DNA of 64,000 nt from Symbiodinium sp. CCMP2592 (GCA_905221615.1 CAJNDT010004502.1:277001-341000), one strand, 5' to 3'; shown: positions 17,537-28,955, numbered from the stretch's first letter. The notes: generated by a model from the letters alone, not told the origin. A program made the numbers and translations.

Positions 17537-18851
17537 CCTAGGGGAGAGAGTTCTGTCCAGCCGCAACAAGCGCGGCTTGGGAGCAATTCCCGGGACGGAT
17601 CCGGCCATGATGTCTTTTTCCCTGGTAGGTAGACTTACTTCGTCAAGAGCTGATGCGGTTTCCGTGTTTCGTGTATGTCGTAAAGCTTTAACAGCTTGCA
17701 ACGGGGGTAGTAATAACGTAGGTTAGAGTTTATGGAATATGTGATAATTTGTGACTTGATCCCTTTAAGCCTTTAGGCAAGTTCATGGGGACAGGACTTT
17801 GCACTTATCAATGCAGTTTCTGTGTGTTTTCGTTGTACACTGCTTGAGTTGTGTGGCGTGGTGCGTTAGGGGGCAGATGATTGCTATCAAAAATAGAAAG
17901 CAGAAAGCCTAGTTGTTGGTCCTTTTCCCGGGGGTCCACATACCCAAATAGTACGGCTTTATGTATCCCTTTGCATGTCCCAGACAGTATAAACTCTGAG
18001 TTGTTGTGCTTACAGACCCTAAGCTTTATTCCATTGATTCCAAAAATGTACAACATGACACCTCTAGTTGTACGAAATCCGAAGTTAGCCCTTGTAACAA
18101 TCTTATAAAGCCATTGTGAACTCCCCCTCAAAACGTATTCTGGTTCGTATAAAAGCCTGAGTAGTTAGTAGGGTATTCCATAGAGTTCCTTTCTATAGTT
18201 CTGCCGTAAAATGCCATCCCAGACCACGAAACTTGTTCGTTTAGCCGTACCTATAAACCCTTCTGATTTCGGGTGCTCAGTACGATTTCCTTATTCAAAT
18301 CCCGAGAAAGGTTTGGGGTAGGCACACCCTAAACGCCGAATTTCAGGAGTAACATGGCCTGGTCCAGTATTCCATTGGAAGGGGCGCGCTGCATTCAAGA
18401 GTTTGCAGCACAGCACAATCGATAGTAGGGTTTGCGAACTTTAACTTCAGATTTCAGAGTTTGACCGAGGCAGGTTGTCAGGTTAAGAATACAAATGTAA
18501 GGAGATATGGAGAAGAGGGATGGTTTGGGGTTCATAAGGCCTTATGCGCCGTTGCCTAGAAAGCGTGCCCCTTTGCCAAGTAGGACCATTTGAACCATTT
18601 TCCTTTCGTATCCCTGGAGAGCATCCAGGTGTGCCGTGGACGTTCGAGGCAGGTTTTCTTGCTCAGTTGAAGACCAAACACTTTATCTTTAAACAGCATT
18701 CCCCCTGCAACCCGAAACCCGAAAAGCCCACATATGCTTATGTGGCGTAATATAATGTACACCCAGGCCCTGTTCTGGTTATCAAGGTGAACATGATACC
18801 GTGATAAGGGTCCAAAGTACATAAGGTGCATTCCTTTCTTACGGGCTGTCG

Positions 18852-19256
18852 GTGCATGATTTTGCTGGCCTAACTGGCAGCATTTTTGATGCGCAGAATC
18901 TTGGCTTCTACATGCGACTCAAGCTTCCTTCAATTTGGAAGTGGTCGTTGGTCAGTACACCTAGCACCTGGGTCCCAGTCCAGTGTCGCATCTTCGATGC
19001 AGTAGATTGCTACAGCAAAACCTGTTGGCACTGCAGCATGCTTGATTCTGAGATGATAGAATGCTCGTTGCCTGAACCCTCCTCGCCCCCAGAGCTATAC
19101 CCCAAACCCCCAGCCCGTTGGCAGGCCAGTTTGTTTCAGCAACCAGTTTCTCTGTCACAGCATCCTGGTGTTGGAAATCTTTCGGCTGACATCGGTTTTA
19201 CCAGGCACTGGGAGGCTGAGTCCACGTTCAGGGGTTCATTTCAGATATTCAGATAA
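18852..19256 (+). CDS. Unrecognised open frame, possible gene fragment
   Basis: A 134-codon frame from an ATG, free of telomere-like repeat translation except near its 3' end (CCCAAACCCCC). It is rich in Ser, Cys and Trp, with mixed composition and no domain I recognise. Dinoflagellate-type genes can be intron-split, so it could be an exon, but there is no splice or homology support. It could equally be a chance frame. Confidence 0.2.
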   Translation: MHDFAGLTGSIFDAQNLGFYMRLKLPSIWKWSLVSTPSTWVPVQCRIFDAVDCYSKTCWHCSMLDSEMIECSLPEPSSPPELYPKPPARWQASLFQQPVSLSQHPGVGNLSADIGFTRHWEAESTFRGSFQIFR

Positions 19257-19479
19257 TCGGATGATGAGTGTGTGAACGGGCTCGTGAACGAGCTTCACAT
19301 GTGTCCTCGATCAGTCTTTGACACCTTGCTGCACTTGTAGATCTCGAGCCAAACCGCATGCTGGCGCTAGAATGCTGCCAGGATGCGTTTGGGTAGGGCG
19401 CATTTGAAGGACTCGTTGACTCCCACGACTGTGTAGTGGTGGTATTTTTCGTTGTTGGTTGTACTACTGCTATTATATA

Positions 19480-19765
19480 CCGACACCACCACCACTTCCA
19501 CCGCCAAAACCACGAAAGGGCAATATCAGTAGCATAACCAGCAGCAGCAAAAACACCAGCGACGAGAATAAAGCAGGCAAGCCGGAGCTGCAGCAACTAT
19601 TACTACTGCCACAACCAAGGACGACTGCGGTTGCGGCTGCTGCTGCTCTTGCTGAGACGACGTCGACGACGACGACTTGTACTACAACTGCTACCGCTAC
19701 TGGTATTGCTACTGCCAGTGCCACTGCCACTGTGCTAACTACTACCATCCGCGATTACTGCGACG
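19480..19765. repeat. Degenerate trinucleotide (ACC/ACT/ACG-type) repeat
   Basis: Three-base phased CCACCACCACC, ACTACTGCC, GACGACGACG and CTACCGCTACTGG motifs. All frames are low-complexity (Thr/Ala or Val/Ala runs), so frames through it are not called as genes. Confidence 0.75.
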
Positions 19766-19842
19766 ACGACTACCATTATGAGACACAGTCCCTGCAACCA
19801 TTGGGATGGTCTGAAACAATTATTTGTGTAAGGTTTTGTGTG

Positions 19843-20242
19843 AGCGAGAGTGTGTGCGGAAGTGTGAGGTTGAGTGCGAGCGGGGATTCTGAGTGTGAGC
19901 GGAAGTGTGAGATTGAGTCTGAGCGGAAGTGTGAGCGGGAGTGTTAGAGGGAGTGTGAGCATGAATGGGCCACTCACACTGCGGATCCCGCGCACACTCC
20001 CTCTCATACTTTTTGCTGTGTTTTACAGCAAAAACCGTGTGAGCGGACGTGTGAGCAGGAGTGTGAGCAGGAGTGTGGGAAGGAGTATGAGCTGAGCCGC
20101 AGTGTGAGAGGGAGTGTGGGCGGCCCATTCATGCTCGCACTTGCGCTCACACTCAACCTCACAATCAACCTCACACTTCCCGATGAGCTGGAAATTCATG
20201 CTCACACTTCCGCTCACACTCAACCTCACATTCAAACTCACG
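19843..20242. repeat. Inverted minisatellite, GAGTGTGAGCGG unit
   Basis: Left part: variants of GTGTGAGCGGAAGTGTGAG on the plus strand. Right part: the complement (CTCACACTCAACCTCACA). CATGAATGGGCCACTCACACTGCGG (19962-19986) is mirrored by CCGCAGTGTGAGAGGG...GGCCCATTCATGCTC (20097-20135). The block is therefore two opposed arrays able to fold back. Frames through it give Ser-Val-Ser-Gly repeats and are not credible genes. Confidence 0.8.
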
Positions 20243-21338
20243 AAATATTCATTTCCTGGAATCCAAGCAATTGCAGGGCACCGTGTCTCAGAAGACTACC
20301 AAGGGTGATACATTATTTCCGAGTTGTACTGCAGTCTCGGCTTTCCACAACGGGTCCTTCAGGCAGGGAGGGGAATTCAAGTTCGGCCTGCTGGTGCTCT
20401 GAATGGTCAGCCTTGTCAGGCCAGGGACCAATCTTGGGTTTGGTTTAGGCTTCATAGGGTTTAGGGGTTATAGGGTCTATAGGGTTTATAGGGTTTAGGG
20501 TTTAGGGGGCTTTAGAGGGTTCTATACAGGGATCCATAAGTAAGGGTTCCATAAGGGATCTATACGGTTTGGGGCTTAGGGTTTAAGATTTAGGTTTTAG
20601 ATTTTCGGTGTTAATGGTTTAGGGCTATATTGAATAATCTAACTGAAAGTATGGCAGAAAGATTCCCCAAACCCCAAGGTCTGGGTTTTATGATCGTAAC
20701 GCAGGAAGGGTGCGTTGAATGCACTGTTCTGAGGCATGTCCGGCTGCAAGGCATTGTAACCACTTTGAAATACATCCGATTGTATAGTTGGTTCGTTGAT
20801 TTACCAAGGTCCACTGTGTCATCGGATGTATTTTTCGCCTTCGTCATAGCAGCACGTCTTAATGTGTTTATCATGGTCATCGTGTGTCATATATGTTCTA
20901 CGCCCAGGACAGTGTATTGCAGAAGGAGCAGCTGTGCGGCATGAAGCTTACGGCAAGGCATTTCAAGGTCACGTGAGTCAGGTCGTTCAGGAAAGTATTG
21001 TGTCACCCACTGAGTGCTATGCAAAGAAGATATGAGCCAACAGCATCACAATGAGTTTCTAGACCCAAATCCGCAAACCGCAGACACCAGCCTGTAAACT
21101 GTAAACCCAATCCTTAAACCCTAAAACCAAGTCTAAAGGTGCCTAAAGCAACAAAAGCCGAAACCTAAAACCCCAAACTCTAAACCTCGCATCCCAAAGC
21201 CTAAAACCTGAACCCAAATCCCTGGCATGCTCACCTTCCAGGCCAGCCCGCAGGCTAGGGCAAGCTTATTCGAAGCATCCGTGCAGTGAGCCGCACACGT
21301 GTGATTTGCGGACCTCAATAACCTAGAAGAGGTAGGGC

Positions 21339-21340
<2 letters not shown>

Positions 21341-21370
<30 letters not shown>
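21341..21370. repeat. Poly(G) homopolymer of 30
   Basis: Thirty uninterrupted G residues after GGTAGGGCTT. Exact length is unreliable for any sequencing method; it may mark a gap-like or collapsed site. Confidence 0.85.
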
Positions 21371-21372
<2 letters not shown>

Positions 21373-21990
21373 TTGGGTGAGTGTATACAGGGCTTCGAAA
21401 TTTCTCAGGGTTTCTCAGGAGGATGGAGACGTTACTAAACAGAGCAGCTCGAAGGGCGCTGGATAGAAGAACGATGAGGTTGTGCTACTGCACATATCCC
21501 CTGAACCGCTTTCGGCATGCATGGCTTTTGCTTTCTGTTTCGGTCCACTGCTGCTCGGATGCGTAAGACGTTCGCCGTGCGGCGATGTGATTCTACGGCT
21601 GCGGCCGAAGCGATTTGAAACGAAGGGCGCGACCCCACAGGGTTTAAGGTTAGCGTGCAGTCACTCCGTCGTCATCGTCAGCGTGATGGTGGCGGTGGAG
21701 GTAGTTGCAGGAGTCGGGGTGCACAGCATGAGCAGCTGCATCAGTAGTAGTCTTTTGCATGGTCTGTACAGCAAGTATACAGATACTATGTACTAGCTTG
21801 CATAGCTCAGGCTGGCTGTGTTTGGATCCGTGAGTGGAGTAGACATGGGCAATGAGCAGCTATCAAGCTCATTTTGCTGCAAGACCCTTGTTTAAATGGC
21901 TCTGAGGACTCGCATGTTGAAGTGTTTGGGCCGAAAGACCATACTATATAAGGCTTTTGGGCTCCAAGCTTTGAACTCAGACGAGGCTAA

Positions 21991-22075
21991 CCCAAAGGGT
22001 CCAAGTAATAATATAGTATATGCATTGGGGGCCCGAAGATCTTCAAAGTACCTACTATGTTGGTACTTGGATATA
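21991..22075. mobile_element. CCCAAAGGGTCCAAGTA-family foldback
   Basis: CCCAAAGGGTCCAAGTAATAATATAG at the left, GTACTTGG at the right with a short decayed end. The core is GGGGGCCCGAAGATC. Related: 23864-23952, 35629-35708, 48769-48852. Confidence 0.6.
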
Positions 22076-23863
22076 CATACCTATACATATATAGTGTGTA
22101 GACATACCCTCAGCCATACAAGCCCTGAGCCAGAAAGCCTAAAACCCAAACCCCTGAAAGCTTTCAACCCCAAAAGCTAAGCCGGGCAGCCATGCCGACC
22201 AGCCGGACCAGCAGCGATGCTAGCTCAAGCGTGTCCTCTAAGCCGCTTGGCAGGGGATATTAGTTGGGCTTTAGGGTTTTGGGTTTTTGGGGGCTCTGGG
22301 CTTAGGGGTTTGGCTTTGGCGTGTGTGCATGGATCTTGAAAGTAAGCAGACTAGTGGCATTTTGCAGATGTTGAACCATCAGTTTCATCAATTCGTGGGG
22401 TCTGGTCTAGGTACTGACTTTATAGGGGTCTTACAAGGACTTTTGGGAAGTTTGGTCAGGTCTTATAGGGTGTCTCCCACAAGCATCTTGGGAGGGCGAA
22501 TACAGGGGCCTTTACTCTAAGGCTCGAAATAGCCCAAAAACCTTATTTAGCATGGTCTTTACGCCCAAAAGCCTCAAAATATGAGTCCTTGGAGCCTTAG
22601 GGTTAAAGTTCGATCAGTGATTTTGCGTTTTCATCGTCTACGTATAGAAGGACTGCAACGCTGTGATGCAATATCAGTGGTTTACAGGCGTTGTAGAAGC
22701 TTCCCAAATTTGCCATAGTCCCAAAGCCTAATTTCTAAATCCGAAGGACCCTAAACCCCAAACCCCGAAGGACCCTAAACCCTGAACCCAAGGCCCAAAA
22801 ACCCTAAACACTTGAAGCTTGGCTTCAGGGAGTGCTTCTCCTGAGATTCTCCGACAGCTTCACGGGTCCAGAGTGACCGATACGAACAGAAGCTAATTGG
22901 AAAGCTACCCCTTCGTCAGGACGTGACCACATTATACCCAAAGTCATTTTCCGCTTGTTTGGGTGGCTAGAATTCCAAGGCTGTTGAGTTTCGGGGTTTG
23001 GAGTTACAGGTTTCAAGCGAGCTTTCACGGTTCAGATGCTTGGGGTTGAGGGCTTGTAGGGTTTGAGCGTAGATAAGGCATTCACGTCTTGTGCACGGCT
23101 TTTCGGAGCATGGCTGCGCAGGGCTTTAATCCATTATAGTCCTATGGAAGTGTACTGTTTCGATGATTAAGGCCGCCATAGCAGTATAGCAGGGTGCGTT
23201 TCGAGAAATCAGTAGCTTATGAAAGCAGACTGCAGCGTCGCAAGGCCAAGCTTTGAGAGGGTAGAGGGTTTGGGATTTGGTTTTTAGGAAAACCCTAAAC
23301 CCTAACCCCTAAACCCTAATAGAAGCTTCACTAACCCAAAGGGTCCTATGTATCGATACAGCAGAATGCAGGGTTTCCATAGTAGGAATTACCATTATGA
23401 TTTAGGAAAGTATCCCTCATAACATTACAAAGGACCCTTTGGGTAACTACAAACATAAGTTCACATAACCCAACTTTGTCATTTTGAGAGAGATATGGCT
23501 CAAACCCCGAACTCTAGACCTCAAACCCTACACCATTCTTAACCCAATGCCTAAAGGCCTAAACCGTGAACCCTGTTTCCTAAACCCTATTCAAAGAGAA
23601 GTTTCGGGACAGATGTTCAATTTCCTTTATGGTCCAGGTAGCCTAAACCCTAAACCCTAAACCCTAACCCTAAACCCTACACTCTAAACCTCTAAACCCT
23701 CCGGGAGCCTTTAAAGTGCAACCCAGCATTCCTAGACCCTCAAGATTCCCGAGTAGTGCCCTTTGTTGTTTTGGGGGTTCCTTTCACGGGACCTATAAGG
23801 GTACCTTTAAGGGGTTCCTTTAAGGGATCTATAGGGGTTTTAGGGTTTAGGGTTTAGGGTGCC

Positions 23864-23952
23864 AAAGGGTCCAAGTACCATTTTAGCAGGTGCTTAGTAG
23901 GTATCTGGGGCCCCAAAGTATATCCGATACTGCTACTTGGACCCTTTGCGGG
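23864..23952. mobile_element. CCAAAGGGTCCAAGTA-family foldback
   Basis: CCAAAGGGTCCAAGTACC pairs with TACTTGGACCCTTTG; core CTGGGGCCCCAAAGTATA. Follows directly on a TTTAGGGTTTAGGG patch. Confidence 0.75.
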
Positions 23953-24107
23953 TTAAAACCCCAAGGAAGAAAGAGGGTACCCTTATCCTAAGGCTCAAAA
24001 TAGCCCAAAGCCTCATACTGTACGGTCTTCAGGCCCAGAAGCCTTAAAATATGAGCCCTTAAGGCTCTAGGGTGATTATTTAGGGGTCACTCAGGCGCCC
24101 AAAACCC

Positions 24108-24231
24108 TACTTATAGGATCATGGGGCCTAGTAACTAGGGTGATAATTAGGGTGAATATACTTCGAACTACGTATAACCTCAATTAAGGTACTTGTAACC
24201 TTACTTAAAAAGTCCCATGATCCTCCAAGTA
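24108..24231. mobile_element. ATCATGGGACTTAGTAA-family foldback (124 bp)
   Basis: TA at both edges; TACTTATAGGATCATGGGGC at the left and CATGATCCTCCAAGTA at the right. Confidence 0.85.
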
Positions 24232-24804
24232 TGTTTCCTGCATGTGTCATCCAGCAGAGGCCGGGTGCTAGAGCCTCAGCTTCAAACAGCGAGGCACGAA
24301 GCGCAGCTCGAAGTACTACGTAGTATACTGGGTTCAGGGATTAGGGTGTTGGGGTTCAGGGTTCATGGAAACTAGCTAGTAGGGTTCAGGGTTTATTTGG
24401 TTTAGGGTGTGGGCGTCAGGGTTTGGGGTTTACTGGTAGGGTACAGGGTTTAGGGCCTTGGGGGAGGGGGGGTGTAATTAGGGTTTATAATCACACTCGA
24501 AATCCTAGTTTTGTTTTAGGGTCCTTCCTTGCCCGAGACCTGTCCCTACACCCTAAACCCTTTGTCTCCAAGGACTCAGATGTTGAGGCTTTTGATTTTG
24601 GCCCCAAAGGCCTTGTAGTTTCCAGAACATGTGCGAATATGAGCTTGAGTAAACAACCCTAAACCTTCAACCCTTGACAACGAGCCCCTGTAAACCCGTA
24701 GCCCGGCCCTGAACCCTGTGGATATCTAAGCCGTGGGCACCTCTCGTTTGCAGAAGAACCAACGAGAACATCACCAAGCCCTGAGGGCCCAGGTATAAGA
24801 CCCA

Positions 24805-24917
24805 TATGGGTGGTTGTCAAAATTAGGGTAGTTTTTTGGGTCCTTCTCATAATACGGCACCTGATATTTAAGGTACCCCAAAAGGGACCACATATTTTTG
24901 ATTTTGACACCCACATA
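24805..24917. mobile_element. TGGGTAGTTGTCAAAATT-family foldback
   Basis: TATGGGTGGTTGTCAAAATT pairs with ATTTTGACACCCACATA. The core is GGGTCCTTCTCATAATACGG / GATATTTAAGGTACCCC. Other copies: 28151-28259, and nested at 50646-50748 and 62712-62814. Confidence 0.8.
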
Positions 24918-25077
24918 TTATATACGTTGGACAAAAACTTGGATAGTTCCATACAAGTGTTTTTTGTTCCTGGTTTCGAGTATAGTACAAGTAATTAGGC
25001 GATATATAATTTTCTCAGTGGGTTACTTAGCAGCCTGGTAAAGTGCTGCTACCCGTATATGGACTACTTGAAACCCA

Positions 25078-25182
25078 TACTGTTGATGGACAAAATCCTG
25101 CATGACCTTCAGGACCCTAAACTATGGAAATTATGGTGTATTCCTTATACTGTGTAATGCAGGATTTTGTCCATCAGCAGTA
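25078..25182. mobile_element. TGATGGACAAAATCCTGCAT-family foldback
   Basis: TA-CTGTTGATGGACAAAATCC at the left and ATTTTGTCCATCAGCAG-TA at the right; the core is AGGACCCTAAACTATGGAAAT. The near twin at 57455-57554 has the core in the opposite orientation. Confidence 0.85.
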
Positions 25183-25292
25183 GTAAGGACCCTTAGGGAA
25201 GGAGACCCGGCTCATGTTCAGCACGTCTCGGCACCAGTAGCTTGCAGATGGCCGTGCCAAAACGCACACAGTTCTATGGTGTTGACAATGAC

Positions 25293-25405
25293 CCTAATGT
25301 AGGGGCCTAAATGACTACATATACTATTGTGGGGGGATCCTCATTATGGTTGTATTATAATGGGCCCCACAACCCTGTTCTAATTATGAAGGCCTATATT
25401 AAGCC
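25293..25405. mobile_element. GGGGCCTTAATAATTA-related foldback
   Basis: TAGGGGCCTAAATGACTAC pairs loosely with TAATTATGAAGGCCTATATTA; core GGGGGGATCCTCATTATGG. Member of a diffuse family also at 34632-34748, 48541-48664 and 57712-57832. Confidence 0.6.
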
Positions 25406-25469
25406 CTAAACCGTAACATTGACATCAGGGAGCCCAGCATGGACCGTAACGCATAGCGTTCTTTGTTGT

Positions 25470-25586
25470 TTGCCCAGAGGGTCCATATTCACTGCCATTA
25501 TGGAATTGGGTACCGGAAGACCATCCCCATTATGGCTTTGGGTACCTAATCCATACGTAGTGTTAGTGTAAATGGACCCTCTGGGG
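25470..25586. mobile_element. CCCAGAGGGTCCATA-family foldback
   Basis: CCCAGAGGGTCCATATTCAC pairs with TAAATGGACCCTCTGGG; the core contains GGAAGACCATCCCCATTATGG. This is the uninterrupted form of elements at 30273-30467 and 50631-50847. Confidence 0.8.
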
Positions 25587-25693
25587 TATAAGCACCCCCC
25601 AAAGCCAGGTGGCTTCGCCTTATTTCTAGGAGACACCGGTACACACAGCAGCACATGATAACAGCCAGATCACAGGTCGTAACATAGTAGCCT

Positions 25694-25812
25694 GACCCTA
25701 AGGCTCCATGTACCCATATGGTATGTACTTAGGCCTTAAGGTACCTAAAAAGGGACCCTTTTAAGGCTTCAATATCTATTATACAAAAATACACGGGGCC
25801 TTTGGGTGAATA
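25694..25812. mobile_element. Foldback element, CCCTAAGGCTCCATGTACCC family, decayed
   Basis: Left arm CCCTAAGGCTCCATGTACCC and the core AGGCCTTAAGGTACC are clear. The right arm has largely lost its complement. Confidence 0.5.
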
Positions 25813-26036
25813 ATTGCCAATATTGCTTTTGAGGACTACAAGGGCTCTATTACAGGACCATTGGCGTCCTGGAAACCCCTAAACCCTAAACCCTAATCCC
25901 AATGACGGAGGGTTGTGAGATGATGATCGGCTGAGAGGGTTTTCTGTTCCAGTATGTCAAAGGTTTCGGCATCCTATGCTCGCCTGAATAGGCTTTGGGT
26001 ACACTTCGCGTGGACCCAAAAAGGAGCCCTCTAAAA

Positions 26037-26173
26037 AGGAAACCCTAAACCCCTAAACCCTAAACTCCTAAACCCTAAAACCCTAAAACTCTAAACCCTA
26101 AACCCCTAAACCCCTAAACCCCTAAACCCTAAAACCCTAAACCCCTAAACCCTAAACCATAAACCCTAAGCCC
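26037..26173. repeat. Interstitial telomere-like array (CCCTAAA)n
   Basis: About 18 units, many with an extra C or A (CCCCTAAA, CCCTAAAA). Confidence 0.9.
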
Positions 26174-26885
26174 TGCTCCCGAAAGACTTCGTAAGGCCCC
26201 CCACCTGAAGTGCAGTCGGCCAGGTGTCGAGCAGCTTAACGTCCGTCGCCTCCTCTTCCAGCCAGGAGGGCTCAGGGTTTCGGGTTTACTGGTAAGGGTT
26301 TGGGGTTAAGGCTTTAGGGCTTTCAGGGTTTAGGATTTAGGGTTTAGGGTTTTCTTTAGGTTCTGGGGTTCAGGCTTGAGGGTTTAGTCTGGGATGGTTT
26401 GGGATGCTTTAGGAGGTTTAGGGGTTTTGAGTTTGTAGCATTTAGTGTTAGTGCAGTCAAGAGTCTCCGTGCAACGAACCCAATATGAAATCCTTGCGTG
26501 TAGGACACCGCCGAATCTGCGAACTCGCAACGCGAGCTGAGAGCCATGCAATCCACAGGGTCTTGAGGGTAATTATCTCTTAAGGTGTAGGGTTTAGGGG
26601 GGTTGCGGGCTTTCGTCGTGGCCTGAAAGCCTTCACCCTCGCTTTGTTTTTGAGGGGGCCTTTCACTGTGTCGCCCGCCAACCACAGAAAGAACTGAACA
26701 GGTAGGACAAGCCCTATTTTCCTCATGCAATGGAGCATACTGAGTCGCAGCTGCATTGTTTTATGAGCTCCTAGCTCTCACGTGTCATTTTGGTTCGCAC
26801 TACTTACATATATTTCACATCACGCTAAGCCCACGATTGGTTGGCCTTAAGGTCGCACCTGCTGAATCCTGTATCTACTAGGTAG

Positions 26886-27344
26886 GGCTTTGGGACATTT
26901 TACATTTTCCTTCCGGATGACCCAGGCACCTGCTTTGCTGTGCCCTTTGTGCATAACACCGTCCCTCAGGATTTGTCGTCGAGTGTCAGTCAGGAGGTTA
27001 TTCGGCCATCATGCTTCGACCGCGCGGATCGCACATGGGTGCCATCCACAGGATTCTACGGCCGAATGTCTTGGCCGAAACCTGCTATTCGGCTACCAAA
27101 GCTCGACGGCTCCCAGCCGGAGCATTTGAATGCCATGCGGCTGTCGATGATTGGCGCTCGATGCTTCGGAGGGAAAGAAGTTGACACTAGGACATGCGCC
27201 GCCTTAGGATGGACCTTTGTGAGGCAACACACTCACTACAAGGCCGCCCACGCCTCCGATCAGACCTTTGGGCATCTCTGTGATTTGATTCACGGCGCTC
27301 ATCTTCTTGCAGCATCGAGCGTAGCTGCAGGGTTTGGGGTTTAG
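26886..27344 (+). CDS. Unrecognised protein-like open frame, possible exon
   Basis: A frame of 152 codons opens after a TAG at 26883 and runs to a stop formed inside a TTTAGGG-like motif (GGGTTTGGGGTTTAG). It has no ATG near its start, so it would be an internal exon or a broken fragment. The composition is balanced, with motifs such as PDDPGTCFAVPFVHN and STGFYGRMSWPKP that do not come from repeats. The 3' end merging into telomere-like sequence suggests truncation. No family recognised. Confidence 0.35.
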   Translation, partial: GFGTFYIFLPDDPGTCFAVPFVHNTVPQDLSSSVSQEVIRPSCFDRADRTWVPSTGFYGRMSWPKPAIRLPKLDGSQPEHLNAMRLSMIGARCFGGKEVDTRTCAALGWTFVRQHTHYKAAHASDQTFGHLCDLIHGAHLLAASSVAAGFGV

Positions 27345-27875
27345 CCGTCGGCTGCTTGTTTCTCTCAGCCGAAGCTCGTTATCCCGATACTTGCCCTGCG
27401 AGTGACGCTCTCACAGGCAGTGATTTTGCATGTTCTAGCCCATCGTGCCCTACACCTAGGCCTCAACCGCACATAGGCCTTAGGGTTCCATGTCTGTTCG
27501 ACATTGGGTGCTTGGAGGCGGCGATCGTAAACCCTGAAGCCCAAAACTACCTAAACCCTGAAACCCTAAACCGTGGGAAGATCCCGCCATCGTTCCAGGC
27601 ATCTCGCTTGCCGGCGAGCCAAGGTGGATCCCATCGTGATCACGTTACTTGATGGAGCAATGATGATCGCAACATTTGGGACTGTGGGACTGCAGGCCAT
27701 CGATAGTGATAGTGACACGACGTGAACCATAAACCCTAAATGGCTAAACCCTAAGCACTGGAGTAAGTGAGTAAGGTCCTCCTGCAAGATGGAAATCTTA
27801 AGACTTTGAGTTTCCGACAAGTTCGACTCATCCTCAGGGTTCGTTTGAGGGTTCCTCTCAGGACTCTATACGGCT

Positions 27876-28007
27876 TTACTTGGAGGATCATGGGACTTAG
27901 TAAGCAAGGTCATAAGTACCTTACTTGGGGTTATAAGTAGTTATAAGTTATAAGTATAGTTACCCTAATTATAACCCTAGTTACAGAGTCCCATGATCCT
28001 TTAAGTA
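27876..28007. mobile_element. ATCATGGGACTTAGTAA-family foldback
   Basis: TACTTGGAGGATCATGGGAC and CATGATCCTTTAAGTA edges with TA on both sides. The core runs in the orientation opposite to the 13077 copy. Confidence 0.85.
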
Positions 28008-28150
28008 GGGTCGCAGTGGAGTCAAGGTACCTATAATACGTAGTAGGTGACAGTTTGAATCTTCCTGGGCTACGAAAAGCCTAAACCCTAAACCGCCCCA
28101 AACAAAACAATCCCAAAGGTTCGGCTGGACAAGCAAATGCAGACCCTTCA

Positions 28151-28259
28151 CGTGAGTGGTTCTCAAAATTATGGTCCCTCTCTGGGTCCATCATATATTA
28201 CGACACCTATTATTTAGGGTACCCCATAAAGGGATCCCTATTTTGACAACTACCCATGT
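28151..28259. mobile_element. TGAGTGGTTCTCAAAATTATGG-type foldback
   Basis: Member of the TGGGTAGTTGTCAAAATT family: ATTTAGGGTACCCCATAAAGG core and TTTTGACAACTACCCATG right arm. Confidence 0.75.
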
Positions 28260-28322
28260 GATAAAACCCGAAACCCAAAACCCTGCTACTTACCAGTCCA
28301 CGGGTCGAGGTTCTATGGTTAC

Positions 28323-28470
28323 AGGGTTTAGGGTTCTTGGGTTTAGGGTTTAGAGATTTGGGGTTTAGGGGTTTAGGGTTTAGGGTTTTGAGAAATTTGG
28401 GGTTTAGGGTTTAGGGGTTTAGGGTTTAGGGCTTAGGGTTCTAGGGTTTAGGGTTTAGGGATTTCCGAGG
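28323..28470. repeat. Interstitial telomere-like array, G-rich
   Basis: About 19 TTTAGGG units with GATTTGGGG and TTCTAGGG variants. It faces a C-rich array 300 bp downstream. Confidence 0.9.
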
Positions 28471-28621
28471 TTCCTCAATGATACCCTTTTGCCCTTTCTA
28501 TTTTGGGGTTTTACGGTTAAAGCGGAATACCAGGACAAAGGCCACCCTAATTATCAAGGGGCTACTGGAGAACCAGGTTAGGGCCCTTGAAGAGAAGGGG
28601 TTAGCAGTCAGAGGCCTGCAT

Positions 28622-28678
28622 TACTTGAGAGGATCATGGGTTATAAGCTGGTTACTCAGCCCCACGATCCTTCCAGTA
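28622..28678. mobile_element. Internally deleted ATCATGGG-family foldback
   Basis: Both ends survive (TACTTGAGAGGATCATGGG and CCACGATCCTTCCAGTA) but the interior is reduced to about 25 bp. Confidence 0.65.
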
Positions 28679-28770
28679 GGGTTTAGGGATTTGGTACCTT
28701 CAAGCTCGGGTGCTATACCCTAGGGCTCAAGACTGTCCAGAAGCCTCAGGTAGTAATGCAGGGGTCTGAT

Positions 28771-28955
28771 ATAAACCCTAAACCCTAAACAGGAGCTCAA
28801 AAAAAATCTAAACCCTAAACCCTAAAACCTAAACTCTAAACCCTAAACCCTAAAACCTAAACCCTAAACCTATACCCTAAAACCTAAACCCTAAACCCTA
28901 AACCTAAACCCTAAAACCTAAACCCTAAACTCTGAACTCTAAACCCTAAACCCTC
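28771..28955. repeat. Interstitial telomere-like array, C-rich
   Basis: About 24 CCCTAAA units with 6-bp CCTAAA and CTCTAAA variants, interrupted once by AGGAGCTCAAAAAAAATC. Confidence 0.9.

Larger units (their letters stand above)
10770..18851. other. Non-genic repeat mosaic right of the viral insertion
   Basis: No supported gene. It contains the large G-rich telomere-like array at 10871-11010, another at 12670-12749, several foldback elements (listed) and degenerate TTTAGGG-type DNA at 15950-16040 and 16680-17050. A short open stretch near 16253-16378 ends in a plausible C-terminal peptide but is too small to call. Confidence 0.6.
20261..26885. other. Non-genic repeat mosaic
   Basis: No gene supported. 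It contains telomere-like patches (20450-20520, 23283-23330, 23640-23700, 26037-26173), a 30-base poly(G), a dispersed trail of CCCAAACC-type variants, and the foldback elements listed separately. Confidence 0.6.

Noticed and set aside
19459..19947. 162-codon frame and overlapping minus-strand frames
   Set aside because: They run through trinucleotide repeat and the GTGTGAGCGG minisatellite; Thr/Ala and Ser/Cys/Glu runs only.
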